Origin: Plantactinospora sp040120695
GTDB taxonomy: Bacteria > Actinomycetota > Actinomycetes > Mycobacteriales > Micromonosporaceae
Reading direction: 5' to 3'
Assembly (NCBI RefSeq): GCF_040120695.1
Contig: NZ_JBEEAC010000033.1
Span: forward strand, 1-64,000
DNA length: 64,000 nucleotides
The position numbers were made by a program, and so were the translations under genes. Positions 26,526 to 35,116 of this stretch are shown piece after piece (position 1 is the stretch's first letter; each line of letters opens with the position of its first letter). A model generated the notes under the pieces. It searched no databases. It was not told the DNA's origin and saw only the letters and a list, made by a program, of their open reading frames with translations.

Positions 26526-27501
26526 CCGCGGTGACCGTACGCCGGTCCTCGGCGACCCGGGTCACCCAGCCACCCGCCCGGCCGAGCCGGAGCAGCGCGT
26601 CCGGTCGGGCCGGCAGGTCCACCGGGGCGCCGGGTCGGGCCGGCCAGGTCCGCCGGGCCGCCGAACCGGGCGCCAGCCAGTCCCGCAGCGCGCCGATCGG
26701 GTCCGCCGAACCGAGCGCGCTGCGGGCGCCGTCCAACTCCCGCAGTACCGCGTCCAGCGCCGGCCCGACCGCGGCGGCGTTGCCGCCGCACATCGCGGCG
26801 ACCAGGTCGGGCCGGGTCGCCGCGACCCGGGTGCCGTCCCGGAACGAGCCGGCGGCGAGGGTGCCGGCCAGCGGATCGCCGGCGGCGACCGCCGCGATCG
26901 CGGTGGCCAGCAGATGCGGTACGTGGCTGACGGCAGCCACCGCACGGTCGTGCTCGGCGGCGACCGCCGGTACCACCCGGGCACCGATACCGGTCAGCAA
27001 CGCGGCCAGCTCCAGCCAGTCCGCCAGCTGGGTCAGCCCCGGTTCGAGGCAGAGCACCCAGGCACAGCCGGTGAAGAGAGCCGGATCCGCGGCACCGAAC
27101 CCGGAGGTCTCCCGGCCGGCCATCGGGTGCCCGCCGACGAACCCGGCCCGCCGGTCGGTACCGCCGTGCAGGTGCCGGTCGACCAGGGCGCGTACCGGTT
27201 CCTTTACCGAGGTGACGTCGGTGACCAACCCGGTGTAGCCGGCGGCGGAGAGCTCGTCGAGCACCCCGGCAACCGCCGGCAGCGGTACGGCGATCACCAC
27301 CAGTTCGGCGCCGGCCACCGCGTCGCGTACCGTCCGGGCGACCTGCCAGCGGTGCGCCGGCGGCGCCTGCGCGGCAGCGGTTCGGGCGGTGGCCCTGGTC
27401 GCCGGGTCGGCGTCGTGGCCGAGCACCGCATGCCCGGCCGAGGCCAGTGCCCGCAGCACCGAACCGCCGATGAGACCGAGCCCGATCACCGCGACGTCCA
27501 C
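26497..27501 (-). CDS. tyrA: Prephenate dehydrogenase
   Basis: 334-aa NAD(P)-dependent enzyme of tyrosine synthesis (prephenate to 4-hydroxyphenylpyruvate). The N-terminal Rossmann motif GLGLIGGS (7-14) follows directly from the GTG start. Further signatures are VVIAVPLPAV, VTDVTSVKEPV, FVGGHPMAGRETSGF and the helical dimerisation domain (HVPHLLATAIAA). No ACT regulatory domain is present, as is usual for the shorter actinobacterial form. It stands alone, tail to tail with mtnA and followed by the M23 gene upstream on the same strand. Confidence 0.93.
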   Translation of the reverse strand: MDVAVIGLGLIGGSVLRALASAGHAVLGHDADPATRATARTAAAQAPPAHRWQVARTVRDAVAGAELVVIAVPLPAVAGVLDELSAAGYTGLVTDVTSVKEPVRALVDRHLHGGTDRRAGFVGGHPMAGRETSGFGAADPALFTGCAWVLCLEPGLTQLADWLELAALLTGIGARVVPAVAAEHDRAVAAVSHVPHLLATAIAAVAAGDPLAGTLAAGSFRDGTRVAATRPDLVAAMCGGNAAAVGPALDAVLRELDGARSALGSADPIGALRDWLAPGSAARRTWPARPGAPVDLPARPDALLRLGRAGGWVTRVAEDRRTVTAVRPAPPDPA

Positions 27502-27529
27502 GACCGGAACTCTCGCACACCGGCCCGGG

Positions 27530-28306
27530 CTACGGCGCCGTCGGGCAGCCCTTGTCGGCGCGCCACTGCCGCACCTTCGCGGCCGGTGACGTGTTCCGCT
27601 TCTTACGCCAGGCGTCCAGGAACGACGCCGGCCAGACCACGCCGCGGCGGATCCACCAGTCGGCGGTCTTCTGGCACGGCGGTGAGATGCCGAAGTGCAG
27701 GTGGCAGACGTTGTTGGCGTTGCCGGTCCGGCCGACCGTGCCGACCTGCTGACCGGCGCGCACCCGGACGCCCGCCTCGATCCCGTCGGCGACGTTGGTC
27801 AGGTGCGAACCGTAGTAGCGGACCCCGTCGTCGCCGAGCAGCGAGACCGCCTTGCCGCCGTTGTTCGGGCCCTGCGGGCCGGTCTTGCGGTACCGGTCGA
27901 CCCGGCTCACCTCGAGGATCTGGCCGTTCGTGACGGCGACCACCGGCGCGCCGCAGTTGGCGAAGATGTCGGTGGCCGGGTACACCGAGTGGGTCGGATG
28001 GTAGGCGACGTTGCCGGTCCGGACCGGGAAGACGTACCGGTGGGCGCCGCTGGTCGTCGGCGGCGGGGTCGGCTTCCTCGACGCCGGATCGGAAGGCTGC
28101 GGGCCGGTCGTCGGCGCGGCGCTCGGGATGCCCTCGGCGGCCGGACTCGTGGCCGACGTCCCCATCGGCTCGAAGGCGGGTGCGCCGGTCGGCTGCCGGG
28201 TACCGGCGCAGCCGGCGGCGAGCGCCGTCACCGTCACCAGCAGGACGGTGACCCACAGCGGTCGACGGCCGATCCGGCCCGGTCCGGCTGATCCTCCCCA
28301 TGACAT
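27530..28306 (-). CDS. Lipoprotein M23-family metallopeptidase
   Basis: 258-aa predicted peptidoglycan endopeptidase. A basic N-terminus and hydrophobic stretch end in the lipobox LAAGC (Cys33), giving a lipid-anchored protein. A Thr/Pro/Ser linker (about 34-90) leads to the M23 (LytM) domain, with HPTHSVYPATDIFANCG supplying the first His/Asp zinc ligands, and the later YGSHLTN and HLHFGISPP motifs supplying the rest. The domain thus seems catalytically competent. The C-terminal WRADKGC may form a disulphide. Start ATG 28306; divergent from the small membrane protein gene. Confidence 0.9.
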   Translation of the reverse strand: MSWGGSAGPGRIGRRPLWVTVLLVTVTALAAGCAGTRQPTGAPAFEPMGTSATSPAAEGIPSAAPTTGPQPSDPASRKPTPPPTTSGAHRYVFPVRTGNVAYHPTHSVYPATDIFANCGAPVVAVTNGQILEVSRVDRYRKTGPQGPNNGGKAVSLLGDDGVRYYGSHLTNVADGIEAGVRVRAGQQVGTVGRTGNANNVCHLHFGISPPCQKTADWWIRRGVVWPASFLDAWRKKRNTSPAAKVRQWRADKGCPTAP

Positions 28307-28533
28307 TCGGCCATAGTGGCAGACCGGTCCGGAGCGCGCCGGCCGTACCCGGAGCCGCCGGTACCGGACGACATCCGTACCGCCGTCGGGTCCGCCGTAC
28401 CGGCCTCGTCCGTGCCGTCAGCGGGGTACCGGGTTGCTGGCCGGCCCGGGTCGCGATCCGTTCGTCCGCCGGTGCCCGGCGGGTAGGCTGCGAACGGCGT
28501 GGAGTCACCGGTGGGGTGGAGAGGAGCGGTGTC

Positions 28534-28995
28534 ATGGCGGGACAGCCGGCTCTGCCGCCCCGGTCCGGCGTACCGCACCCCGGGCAGCCGCAGCCCGGGT
28601 CGCCACCGCCGGGGGTCGGGCCCCGGCAGGTCTGGCAGCCGCGACCCTTCGGCCACACTCCGTCCGGGCTGTTCCCGGCCAGCCCGCCGCCCGTGCACAC
28701 CCACCCGACCTACCGGGAGCCCCATCCGGTACGCCCCGGCTCGGTCGTCGCGGGAGCCGCCTCCGCCGCTGCCTGGCTGGTCGCCTTCGGCCTGCTCGGT
28801 CACGGCCTGCGCGGGTACGTGCTCTGGACGCTGCTGGCCGGCGGGGTGGCCTGGCTCGTCGCGCTGCTGCTGACGCAGCGGGGCAACCGGGGAGCCGGCG
28901 CGGGCATCGCCCTGGCCACCGGCGTGGGCTGGGCGATCGCCGCGGCCGCCCTCGCGACGCGCTGGTCCACCAGCGCCGACTGGCCGCTGTGGTAG
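28534..28995 (+). CDS. Small proline-rich membrane protein
   Basis: 153-aa protein starting at ATG 28534, with GGAGAGGAG eight bases upstream. The first half is Pro/Gly-rich and cytoplasmic-looking (many PxxP motifs, HPGQPQPG, PPPVHTHP). The second half has three hydrophobic helices: SVVAGAASAAAWLVAFGLLG, YVLWTLLAGGVAWLVALLL and GIALATGVGWAIAAAALA. I do not recognise the family. Proline-rich tail plus a short helical bundle is a common actinobacterial design for envelope scaffold proteins, but no function can be assigned. Confidence 0.75.
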   Translation: MAGQPALPPRSGVPHPGQPQPGSPPPGVGPRQVWQPRPFGHTPSGLFPASPPPVHTHPTYREPHPVRPGSVVAGAASAAAWLVAFGLLGHGLRGYVLWTLLAGGVAWLVALLLTQRGNRGAGAGIALATGVGWAIAAAALATRWSTSADWPLW

Positions 28996-29105
28996 CCGGC
29001 ACGACATCCGCGGGTATCCGGCACGACAGCCGCGCTGAGTGATGCGATCGCTGCGCACCGCGATCGGTCTTGACGAATCGGGCCCGACTCGGCACTCTCG
29101 GCGGT

Positions 29106-29273
29106 ATGGCCTGGACAGAGCATCGGCTCGACCCTGAACGCAGCCGTCGTCGGTTGCAGCTCCTCGCCGAGCTTGCCGGGGCGAAGTCGGTGCGGGAGCG
29201 CGAACACCCTCGACGTGCCCGCGTCGACCGCCTGCGTGAACTGATCGCCACCCGTCGCCGCCTGGCGAACTGA
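29106..29273 (+). CDS. Possible small Arg-rich protein
   Basis: 55-aa frame (MAWTEHRLDPERSRRRLQLL start) with a predicted long charged helix and C-terminal ATRRRLAN. Composition and codon use look coding, but only a weak GGCGG precedes the ATG and no family is recognised. It sits between the membrane protein and the tadA operon. Confidence 0.4.
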   Translation: MAWTEHRLDPERSRRRLQLLAELAGAKSVREREHPRRARVDRLRELIATRRRLAN

Positions 29274-29433
29274 CCGGCAGCCCCGTCCACCTCGATTCCC
29301 CGCCTCTCCTTCGGGGCGTTGCGTGGGCTCTGCCGGATACGACCGGATACCGTCACGCGTGACAGAGAGCCGGCTGGGCACCGTGAAGTCGGCGTGATGT
29401 GCGGCTGGGGGCCGCTGGGTAATTGGGGGGACC

Positions 29434-29970
29434 GTGTCGTACTTTGCTGCGGCGGTGGTGCGCCGCCCGTCCGGCTGGGCCGCGACAGAAGTTGATCTCA
29501 ATGGTGCGGCGGACATCGACGAGGTCGCCGAGCTGCTCCGCGACGTCGACCAGGACGCCGAGATCTCGCTGCTGTTCGTCGAGGCCGACGACGCCTACCT
29601 GACCATCATGCGTCTCGACGAGGGCGAGGACCTGCGTATCTTCGGCTCGGACTCGGCGTTCGCCGAGGAGTCGCGGCTCGGCGCCCTGCTGGTCGGCGAC
29701 ATCAAGGCCCCGGTCCTGGGCATCGACGACGTGGTCGAGCCGGTGGAGCGGATGGCCGGGCCGACCGGTGACGACGACGAGAACGAACCGGCCGTCGATC
29801 CGGACGCCGACCCGGTCGGTGACGCCGACCTCCTCGCCGACCTCGGCATCTCGGCCCATCGCCTGCTCGCGCTCTGCGCGCACGAGGGGATGCTCCCGGC
29901 CGACGTGACGGCCGAGGTCTGCCAGATCATCGGCTGCGGCAACCAGGTCGAGGACCTCCGCGAGGCGTGA
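29434..29970 (+). CDS. tRNA adenosine deaminase-associated protein
   Basis: 178-aa acidic protein of the actinobacterial family that is found directly upstream of tadA. Recognised from the opening SYFAAAVVRRPSGWAATEVDL, the DVDQDAEISLLFVEADDAYLTIMR strand pair, and the C-terminal Asp-rich stretch followed by LADLGISAHRLLALCAHEGMLPADV. GTG start preceded by a G-run. Its stop overlaps the tadA GTG by four bases (GTGA), so the two are translated together. Molecular role is unknown; a function with TadA is inferred from invariant linkage. Confidence 0.9.
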   Translation: MSYFAAAVVRRPSGWAATEVDLNGAADIDEVAELLRDVDQDAEISLLFVEADDAYLTIMRLDEGEDLRIFGSDSAFAEESRLGALLVGDIKAPVLGIDDVVEPVERMAGPTGDDDENEPAVDPDADPVGDADLLADLGISAHRLLALCAHEGMLPADVTAEVCQIIGCGNQVEDLREA

Positions 29971-30521
29971 CTGGACCGACGGGCCGACCCGGCGGCGAGC
30001 CGGACCCGCCGCTGACCGGGCGCCGGCACCGGCACGAGGCGTGGATGCGGCGCGCGCTGGAGGTCTCCCGCGCCGCACCCGGGCCGGTCGGCGCCCCGCC
30101 CAGCCGCCCGGCCGAGGTGACGGCCGTCGAGCCGCCCGCCGACGACGTCCCGGTCGGAGCCGTGGTCTACGGCCCCGACGGTACGGAGTTGGCGAGCGCC
30201 CGCAACGAACGCGAACTGACCGGCGACCCGACCGCGCACGCCGAGATCCTGGCCCTGCGCCGGGCCGCCCGGGCGGTCGGCGCCTGGCGGCTGACCGGTT
30301 GCACCCTGGTGGTGACCCTGGAGCCGTGCACGATGTGCGCCGGTGCGCTGGTCCTCGCCCGGATCTCCACGCTCGTCTTCGGCGCTTGGGAGCCGAAGAC
30401 CGGTGCGGTGGGTTCGCTCTGGGACGTCGTACGCGACCGGCGACTCAACCACCACCCCGAGGTGTACGGCGGTGTCCTGGCCGCCGAATGCGCTGCCGCG
30501 CTCCGCGCCTTCTTCCGCTGA
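29967..30521 (+). CDS. tadA: tRNA-specific adenosine(34) deaminase
   Basis: 184-aa zinc deaminase converting A34 to inosine in tRNA-Arg(ACG). Zinc and catalytic motifs: HAEILALRRA (His and Glu) and PCTMCAGALVLARI (two Cys), then LWDVVRDRRLNHHPEV typical of TadA. Odd: about 22 extra residues rich in Pro/Ala (around APGPVGAPPSRPAEVTAVEPP) lie between the MRRALEVSR helix and the VPVGAVVYGPDG strand, plus a 25-residue N-terminal extension. The core is intact. Co-translated with its associated protein. Confidence 0.93.
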   Translation: MTGPTGRPGGEPDPPLTGRRHRHEAWMRRALEVSRAAPGPVGAPPSRPAEVTAVEPPADDVPVGAVVYGPDGTELASARNERELTGDPTAHAEILALRRAARAVGAWRLTGCTLVVTLEPCTMCAGALVLARISTLVFGAWEPKTGAVGSLWDVVRDRRLNHHPEVYGGVLAAECAAALRAFFR

Positions 30522-30632
30522 CCCCGGTTCTGCACAGGACGTGCCCACGTTGTGCACACCCTTGTGGATAACTCGGCACGCCTGTGGAAAACTCTCGCGC
30601 CAGCACAGCCCGGCCCCTCGGAGCAGCCGGCG

Positions 30633-31865
30633 TCAGGGCAGCCCGGCCCGGGGCGCGACGATCGTCGCCGGAACGGCCGGCGGGGCGTACGCCGGAACGG
30701 CCCGGACCGGGAGCTCGGCCGGCAGCAGGACCGTCACGACCAGCCCACCCCCGGGCCGGGGCTCGGCCCGGACCGAACCGCCGTGCGCGCCGGCGACCGC
30801 CCGGACGATCGACAACCCGAGACCGAAGCCGCGCCCGCCGCCGACCCGCTCCTGACGCAGCCGCCGGAACGGCTGGAAGATCGTCTCGACCTCGTACCCC
30901 GGCACCAGCGGCCCGGTGTTCGCCACCACCAGGGTCGCCCAGCCGTCGACCGTGGCGGTGTTGAGCCAGACCTGGCCGCCGGTCGGGACGTTGTGCCGGA
31001 GCGCGTTCTCCAGCAGGTTCTGGGTCAGCCGTTCCAGCAGTACCGGGTCTCCGGCGGTGGGCGCCGGCCCCAGGTGTCGGTGCACCGGCAGCTCCGTACG
31101 CATCTGCTCGGCCACGTGTCCGGCCAGTTCGGCGAGGTCGAGCGGCGTACGCTCCACCACCTGCTGATCCGAGTCGGCCAGGGTGAGCAGCCCGTCGATC
31201 AGCCGCTCGTGCCGCTCGTTGACCGCCAGCAGCGTCTCGCCGAGCTGCTTCAGCTCGGCCGGCGCGTCCGGCCGGGTGACCGCGAGTTCCAGCAGGGACC
31301 GGTTCAGCGCCAGCGGCGTACGCAGCTCGTGCGAGGCGTTGGCGACGAACCGCCGCTGACCGTCGAAGGACTGGTCCAGCCGTTCCAGCATCAGGTCGAA
31401 GGTGTCGGCGAGTTCCCTGACCTCGTCCCGGGGGCCGTCCAACGCGATCCGCTCGTGGAGCCCGCGACCGGCGGTGCCGGCTCCGGCGATCCGCCGCGCG
31501 GTGCCGGTGATCTGGTGCAGCGGTTGCAGCGCCCGGCCGGCGATCAACCAGCCGAAGGCGAAGGCGGTCGCCGAGACCACGGCGAGCGCGATGCCGCCCT
31601 GGGTGAGCAGGGTCTCCAGGGCGTTCTCCCGCGCCTCGTCCTGGATCTGCCGGGCGAAGACCCGGAGCTGCTCGGCGCTCTCCGGGGTGATCACCCGGTC
31701 GGCGGAGGGCTGGGGCAGCCGGGCCGAGTTCAGCGTGACCCCGAACGTTCCGGGCATCCGCTGCTCGACCAGTACGTAGGTGACGGCGAGCAGCACCATC
31801 CCGGCGAGCAGGAAGAGGCCGCCGTAGACCACTGTCAGGCGGGCGCGGATCGTCAGTCGTTTCAC
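30633..31865 (-). CDS. Two-component sensor histidine kinase
   Basis: 410-aa OmpR-partner kinase. A first transmembrane helix at about 10-32, an extracellular sensor segment of about 60 residues, a second helix near 95-120, a HAMP region, then HisKA with the phosphorylated His in NASHELRTPL (about 177) and the ATPase with N-box LLENALRHN, G1 and G2 boxes (GGRGFGLGLSIV). Start GTG 31865 overlaps the response-regulator stop (GTGA). The short tail is Ala/Pro-rich. By position next to a divergent efflux operon, it probably senses an envelope or toxic signal. Confidence 0.92.
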   Translation of the reverse strand: MKRLTIRARLTVVYGGLFLLAGMVLLAVTYVLVEQRMPGTFGVTLNSARLPQPSADRVITPESAEQLRVFARQIQDEARENALETLLTQGGIALAVVSATAFAFGWLIAGRALQPLHQITGTARRIAGAGTAGRGLHERIALDGPRDEVRELADTFDLMLERLDQSFDGQRRFVANASHELRTPLALNRSLLELAVTRPDAPAELKQLGETLLAVNERHERLIDGLLTLADSDQQVVERTPLDLAELAGHVAEQMRTELPVHRHLGPAPTAGDPVLLERLTQNLLENALRHNVPTGGQVWLNTATVDGWATLVVANTGPLVPGYEVETIFQPFRRLRQERVGGGRGFGLGLSIVRAVAGAHGGSVRAEPRPGGGLVVTVLLPAELPVRAVPAYAPPAVPATIVAPRAGLP

Positions 31866-32518
31866 CGGATCTGGTACCCCACTCCCGGCACGGTCTCGAC
31901 GATCTGCGGATCGCCGAGCTTGCGGCGCAGCTTCATCACGGTCACCCGGACCACGTTGGTGAACGGGTCGATGTGCTCGTCCCAGGCCCGCTCCAGCAGC
32001 TCCTCGGCGGAGACCACCGCACCGCCGGCCCGCATCAGCTCGGCCAGTACCGCGAACTCCTTGCGGGAGAGGGCGACGTACCGGCCGTCGCGGTAGACCT
32101 CGTGCCGGGCCGGGTCGACGACCAGACCGGCCCGGGTCAGTTTCGGCGGCGCGGCGGGCCGGGCCCGCCGGACCAGCGCGTGGACCCGGGCCGAGAGCTC
32201 GACCAGCGCGAACGGCTTGATCAGGTAGTCGTCGGCGCCCAGCGCCAGCCCGGCGACCCGGTCCCGGACCGCAGCCGCCGCGGTGAGCATCAGCACCCGG
32301 GTCCCGCCTCCACCCTCGACGACCGCCCGGCACACGTCGTCGCCGTGCACCACCGGCAGGTCCCGGTCGAGCACCACCACGTCGTAGTCGTTGACGCCGA
32401 GCCGCTCCAGGGCCGCGTCGCCGTCGTACGCGACGTCGACCGCGAACGCCTCCCGGCGCAGCCACTCGGCGACGGCATCCGCCAACAGCTTCTCGTCCTC
32501 CACCACCAATACCCGCAC
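31862..32518 (-). CDS. OmpR/PhoB-family response regulator
   Basis: 218-aa two-domain regulator. The receiver has VLVVEDE (acidic pocket), VVVLDRDLPVVHGD (phospho-acceptor Asp), LMLTA and a conserved Lys in DDYLIKPF. The C-terminal winged helix carries RKEFAVLAELMRAGG, LLERAWDEHIDPFTNVVRVTVMKLRRKLG and VPGVGYQIR. It precedes and overlaps its kinase. Divergent from the lipoprotein-adaptor-ABC operon that starts 132 bases away, which is its most likely target. Confidence 0.93.
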   Translation of the reverse strand: MRVLVVEDEKLLADAVAEWLRREAFAVDVAYDGDAALERLGVNDYDVVVLDRDLPVVHGDDVCRAVVEGGGGTRVLMLTAAAAVRDRVAGLALGADDYLIKPFALVELSARVHALVRRARPAAPPKLTRAGLVVDPARHEVYRDGRYVALSRKEFAVLAELMRAGGAVVSAEELLERAWDEHIDPFTNVVRVTVMKLRRKLGDPQIVETVPGVGYQIR

Positions 32519-32649
32519 CGTCCCATGGTGACTCGGTCGCGGATAACCCCGTCGTAAACGTCGACGGTTACGCCCCGGATACGTGCCGCCGACTTGACTT
32601 TGTCCGTATCGGCCGGCGAACCGCGCCGGCCCACGGAAGGAGTTGTGCC

Positions 32650-33192
32650 ATGCGCCGACGAATGTCGGGCCTCTGGCTGGCCCTCCCCGTCCTCGGCCTG
32701 GCGCTCGCCGGCTGCGCCCGGGCCGACGAGGGGCCGGGGGTGGCCACCGCCCAGGGCGGCAGCGGAGCCGGACCGACCGCCAGCGCCAGTGCGGTCGCGC
32801 TCAGCGACGAGGATCGCCGCCTGGAGTTTGCCAAGTGCATGCGGGAGAACGGGGTGGAGATGCCGGACCCCGAGCCGGGCCAGGGCGGAATCCGGATCCA
32901 GCGGAAACCGGGCGACGATCCGGCCAAGACGCAGGCGGCGATGGAGAAGTGCCGCCACCTGCTGCCGAACGGCGGCCAGCTTCAGCTCGATCCGGAGCAG
33001 GTCGAACAGGTGCGCAAGATGGCGAAGTGCATGCGGGAGAACGGTGTGCCGAACTTCCCGGACCCCGGGCCGGACGGCACCATGCAGGTGCCCCAGGGCA
33101 GTGGAATGAAGATGAACGACCCGAAGTTCCAGGCCGCCATGGAGAAGTGCCGGGGCGAGTTCCCGGTCCGGATCAGAGGTGGTGGCGAATGA
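32650..33192 (+). CDS. Lipoprotein with duplicated KCMRENGV motif
   Basis: 180-aa predicted lipoprotein (lipobox LALAGC, Cys22) with GAAGGAG before the ATG. Two copies of a short module are visible: EFAKCMRENGVEMPDPEPG and RKMAKCMRENGVPNFPDPGPD, each followed by a QAAMEKCR segment, so four conserved cysteines could pair. This small family recurs in actinobacteria upstream of efflux adaptors, as here, where its stop overlaps the adaptor ATG (ATGA). Function unknown; a periplasmic partner or sensor of the MacAB-like pump is inferred. Confidence 0.85.
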   Translation: MRRRMSGLWLALPVLGLALAGCARADEGPGVATAQGGSGAGPTASASAVALSDEDRRLEFAKCMRENGVEMPDPEPGQGGIRIQRKPGDDPAKTQAAMEKCRHLLPNGGQLQLDPEQVEQVRKMAKCMRENGVPNFPDPGPDGTMQVPQGSGMKMNDPKFQAAMEKCRGEFPVRIRGGGE

Positions 33193-34382
33193 CGGCGGGC
33201 ACCCCGGTGACCGAGAACGGCCCGTCTCCGGAGGGGGCTCCGATCGGTACCGGAGCGGACGACGGCGCGGGTACGGCGCTGGCGGCCGGGACCCGGCCGG
33301 GGCGGCGGCGCCAGAGCGGCCGGGGCCGGGCGGTCGCCGTACTGACCGCCGCCGCGCTCACGGTCGCCGCCGGGGTGGCGGCCGCCGTCGGATTCGGCGG
33401 CGGCGATCCGGGTACGGCCACCGCCAGCAACCTGCCACCGGCGAATGCCCAGGTCACCCGGCAGACGCTGGTCGACTCGGAGACCGCCGACGGCGAGTTG
33501 GGGTACGGCGAGACCCGTACCTTGGCCGCCCGCAGGGGAGGCACCATCACCGTGGTCGCCGCAGCCGGCTCCCGGGTCAGCCGGGGCAAGCCGCTCTACT
33601 CGATCGACAACCAGAAGGTCGTACTGCTCTACGGCGGGCTGCCGGCGTACCGGACGCTGCGCTCAGGTGACAGCGGTGCGGACGTCGAGCAGTTCGAGAA
33701 GAACCTGCGGGCGCTCGGCTACGACGGGTTCACCGTCGACGACGAGTACACCTCGGCCACCGCCGAGGCGGTGCGGGAGTGGCAGGAGGACCTGGGCCTC
33801 GACCAGACCGGCCGGGTCGAGCTGGGCCAGGTCGTCTACGCCACCGGTCAGGTCCGGGTGGACAGCGTCGAGGCCGAGGTCGGCGACGTGGTGCAGCCCG
33901 GCGCCGGGGTGCTCGGCTACAGCGGTACCGCCCGGGTGGTCACCGTCTCGCTGGACGTGGCGGACCAGCGGTTGGCGAAGCGGGGCGCCAAGGTCACCGT
34001 GACGCTGCCGGACGGCAAGGAGGTGGCCGGCACCATCGCGGCCACCGAGACGATCATCGAGACCGAGAGCGGCGCGAACGGTGGGCAGGGCGAGCCGGAA
34101 ACCAAGATCGAGGTGACCGTCACCGCCGCCGACCCGAAGGCACTGGCCGGATTCGACAGCGCCTCCGTCGACGTGGCGTTCACCGCCGCCCAGCGGGAGA
34201 ACGTGCTCACCGTACCCGTCGCCGCGCTGCTCGCCCTCGCCGAGGGCGGCTACGGCGTGGAGATCGTCGAGGGCGACGCGACCCGGATCGTGGCGGTGCA
34301 GACCGGACTCTTCGCCTCCGGGCGGGTGGAAGTGACCGGCGACGGGCTGGTCGAGGGAGCGACCGTGGGGATGCCGAAGTGA
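33189..34382 (+). CDS. Efflux adaptor with peptidoglycan-binding domain (MacA/HlyD-like)
   Basis: 397-aa membrane-fusion-type protein. A cytoplasmic tail of about 45 residues, one transmembrane helix (AVAVLTAAALTVAAGVAAAVG), then a biotinyl-lipoyl/barrel region (LAARRGGTITVVAAAGSRVSRGKPLYSIDN) interrupted by a peptidoglycan-binding-1 domain (LRSGDSGADVEQFEKNLRALGY, about 155-215), then beta-barrel segments and VLTVPVAALLALAEGGYGVEI near the end. This architecture is standard for Gram-positive ABC adaptors. It overlaps its lipoprotein upstream (ATGA) and the ATPase downstream (GTGA), so the four genes are one transcript. Confidence 0.9.
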   Translation: MTAGTPVTENGPSPEGAPIGTGADDGAGTALAAGTRPGRRRQSGRGRAVAVLTAAALTVAAGVAAAVGFGGGDPGTATASNLPPANAQVTRQTLVDSETADGELGYGETRTLAARRGGTITVVAAAGSRVSRGKPLYSIDNQKVVLLYGGLPAYRTLRSGDSGADVEQFEKNLRALGYDGFTVDDEYTSATAEAVREWQEDLGLDQTGRVELGQVVYATGQVRVDSVEAEVGDVVQPGAGVLGYSGTARVVTVSLDVADQRLAKRGAKVTVTLPDGKEVAGTIAATETIIETESGANGGQGEPETKIEVTVTAADPKALAGFDSASVDVAFTAAQRENVLTVPVAALLALAEGGYGVEIVEGDATRIVAVQTGLFASGRVEVTGDGLVEGATVGMPK

Positions 34383-35116
34383 GCCGGGACCTGGCGGCGT
34401 CGGGTGCCGCGCTGGCCGAGCCGCCGGCCGGTACCGACGGGGTCGTGGTGCTCGACCGGGTGACGAAGATCTATCCGGGCGGCGTGACGGCCCTCGGTGG
34501 CGTCACCCTGACCGTCCAGCCCGGTGAACTGGTGGCGATCGTCGGGCCGTCCGGCTCGGGCAAGTCCACCATGCTGCACCTGATCGGCACCCTCGACCGG
34601 CCGTCGACCGGCACCGTGCACATCGACGGGTACGACGTGGCGAAGCTGTCGGACCGGCAGCTCTCCGCGCTGCGATCGTCCCGGATCGGTTTCGTGTTCC
34701 AGCAGTTCCACCTCGCGCCCGGTGTCCCGGTGCTGGACAACGTGGCGGACGGCCTGCTCTACGCCGGCGTACCCCTCGGGGAGCGGCGGCGGCGCGCGGA
34801 GGCCGCGCTGGTCCGGGTCGGGCTGGGACACCGGCTCGACCACCGGCCGCACGAACTCTCCGGCGGCGAACGGCAGCGGGTGGCGATCGCCCGGGCGGTG
34901 GTGGGCAACCCGGCGCTGCTGCTGGCCGACGAGCCGACCGGCAACCTCGACTCGACCTCCGGGGCCGGGGTACTGGCGCTGCTGCGCGAGCTGAACGCCG
35001 CCGGTACCACGGTGGTGGTGATCACGCACGACCGGGAGATCGCGGCCAGCCTGCCCCGGCAGGTGCAGATGCGCGACGGCTTGGTGCTCACCGACGGCTC
35101 GGACGGGGTCCGCTGA
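34379..35116 (+). CDS. ABC transporter ATPase, MacB/LolD type
   Basis: 245-aa ATPase with Walker A GPSGSGKSTML, Q-loop VFQQFHLAP, signature LSGGERQRVAIARA and Walker B LLLADEPTGNLD followed by the switch His in VVITHD. The sequence belongs to the MacB/LolCDE/FtsE-like group working with the four-helix permease encoded next. GTG start overlaps the adaptor stop; its stop shares one base with the permease start (TGATG). Likely drives mechanotransmission-type efflux or lipoprotein handling rather than classical transport. Confidence 0.93.
   Translation: MSRDLAASGAALAEPPAGTDGVVVLDRVTKIYPGGVTALGGVTLTVQPGELVAIVGPSGSGKSTMLHLIGTLDRPSTGTVHIDGYDVAKLSDRQLSALRSSRIGFVFQQFHLAPGVPVLDNVADGLLYAGVPLGERRRRAEAALVRVGLGHRLDHRPHELSGGERQRVAIARAVVGNPALLLADEPTGNLDSTSGAGVLALLRELNAAGTTVVVITHDREIAASLPRQVQMRDGLVLTDGSDGVR

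Noticed and set aside
30552..32096. Long plus-strand frame opposite the two-component system
   Set aside because: Antisense shadow; real genes with all kinase motifs lie on the minus strand.
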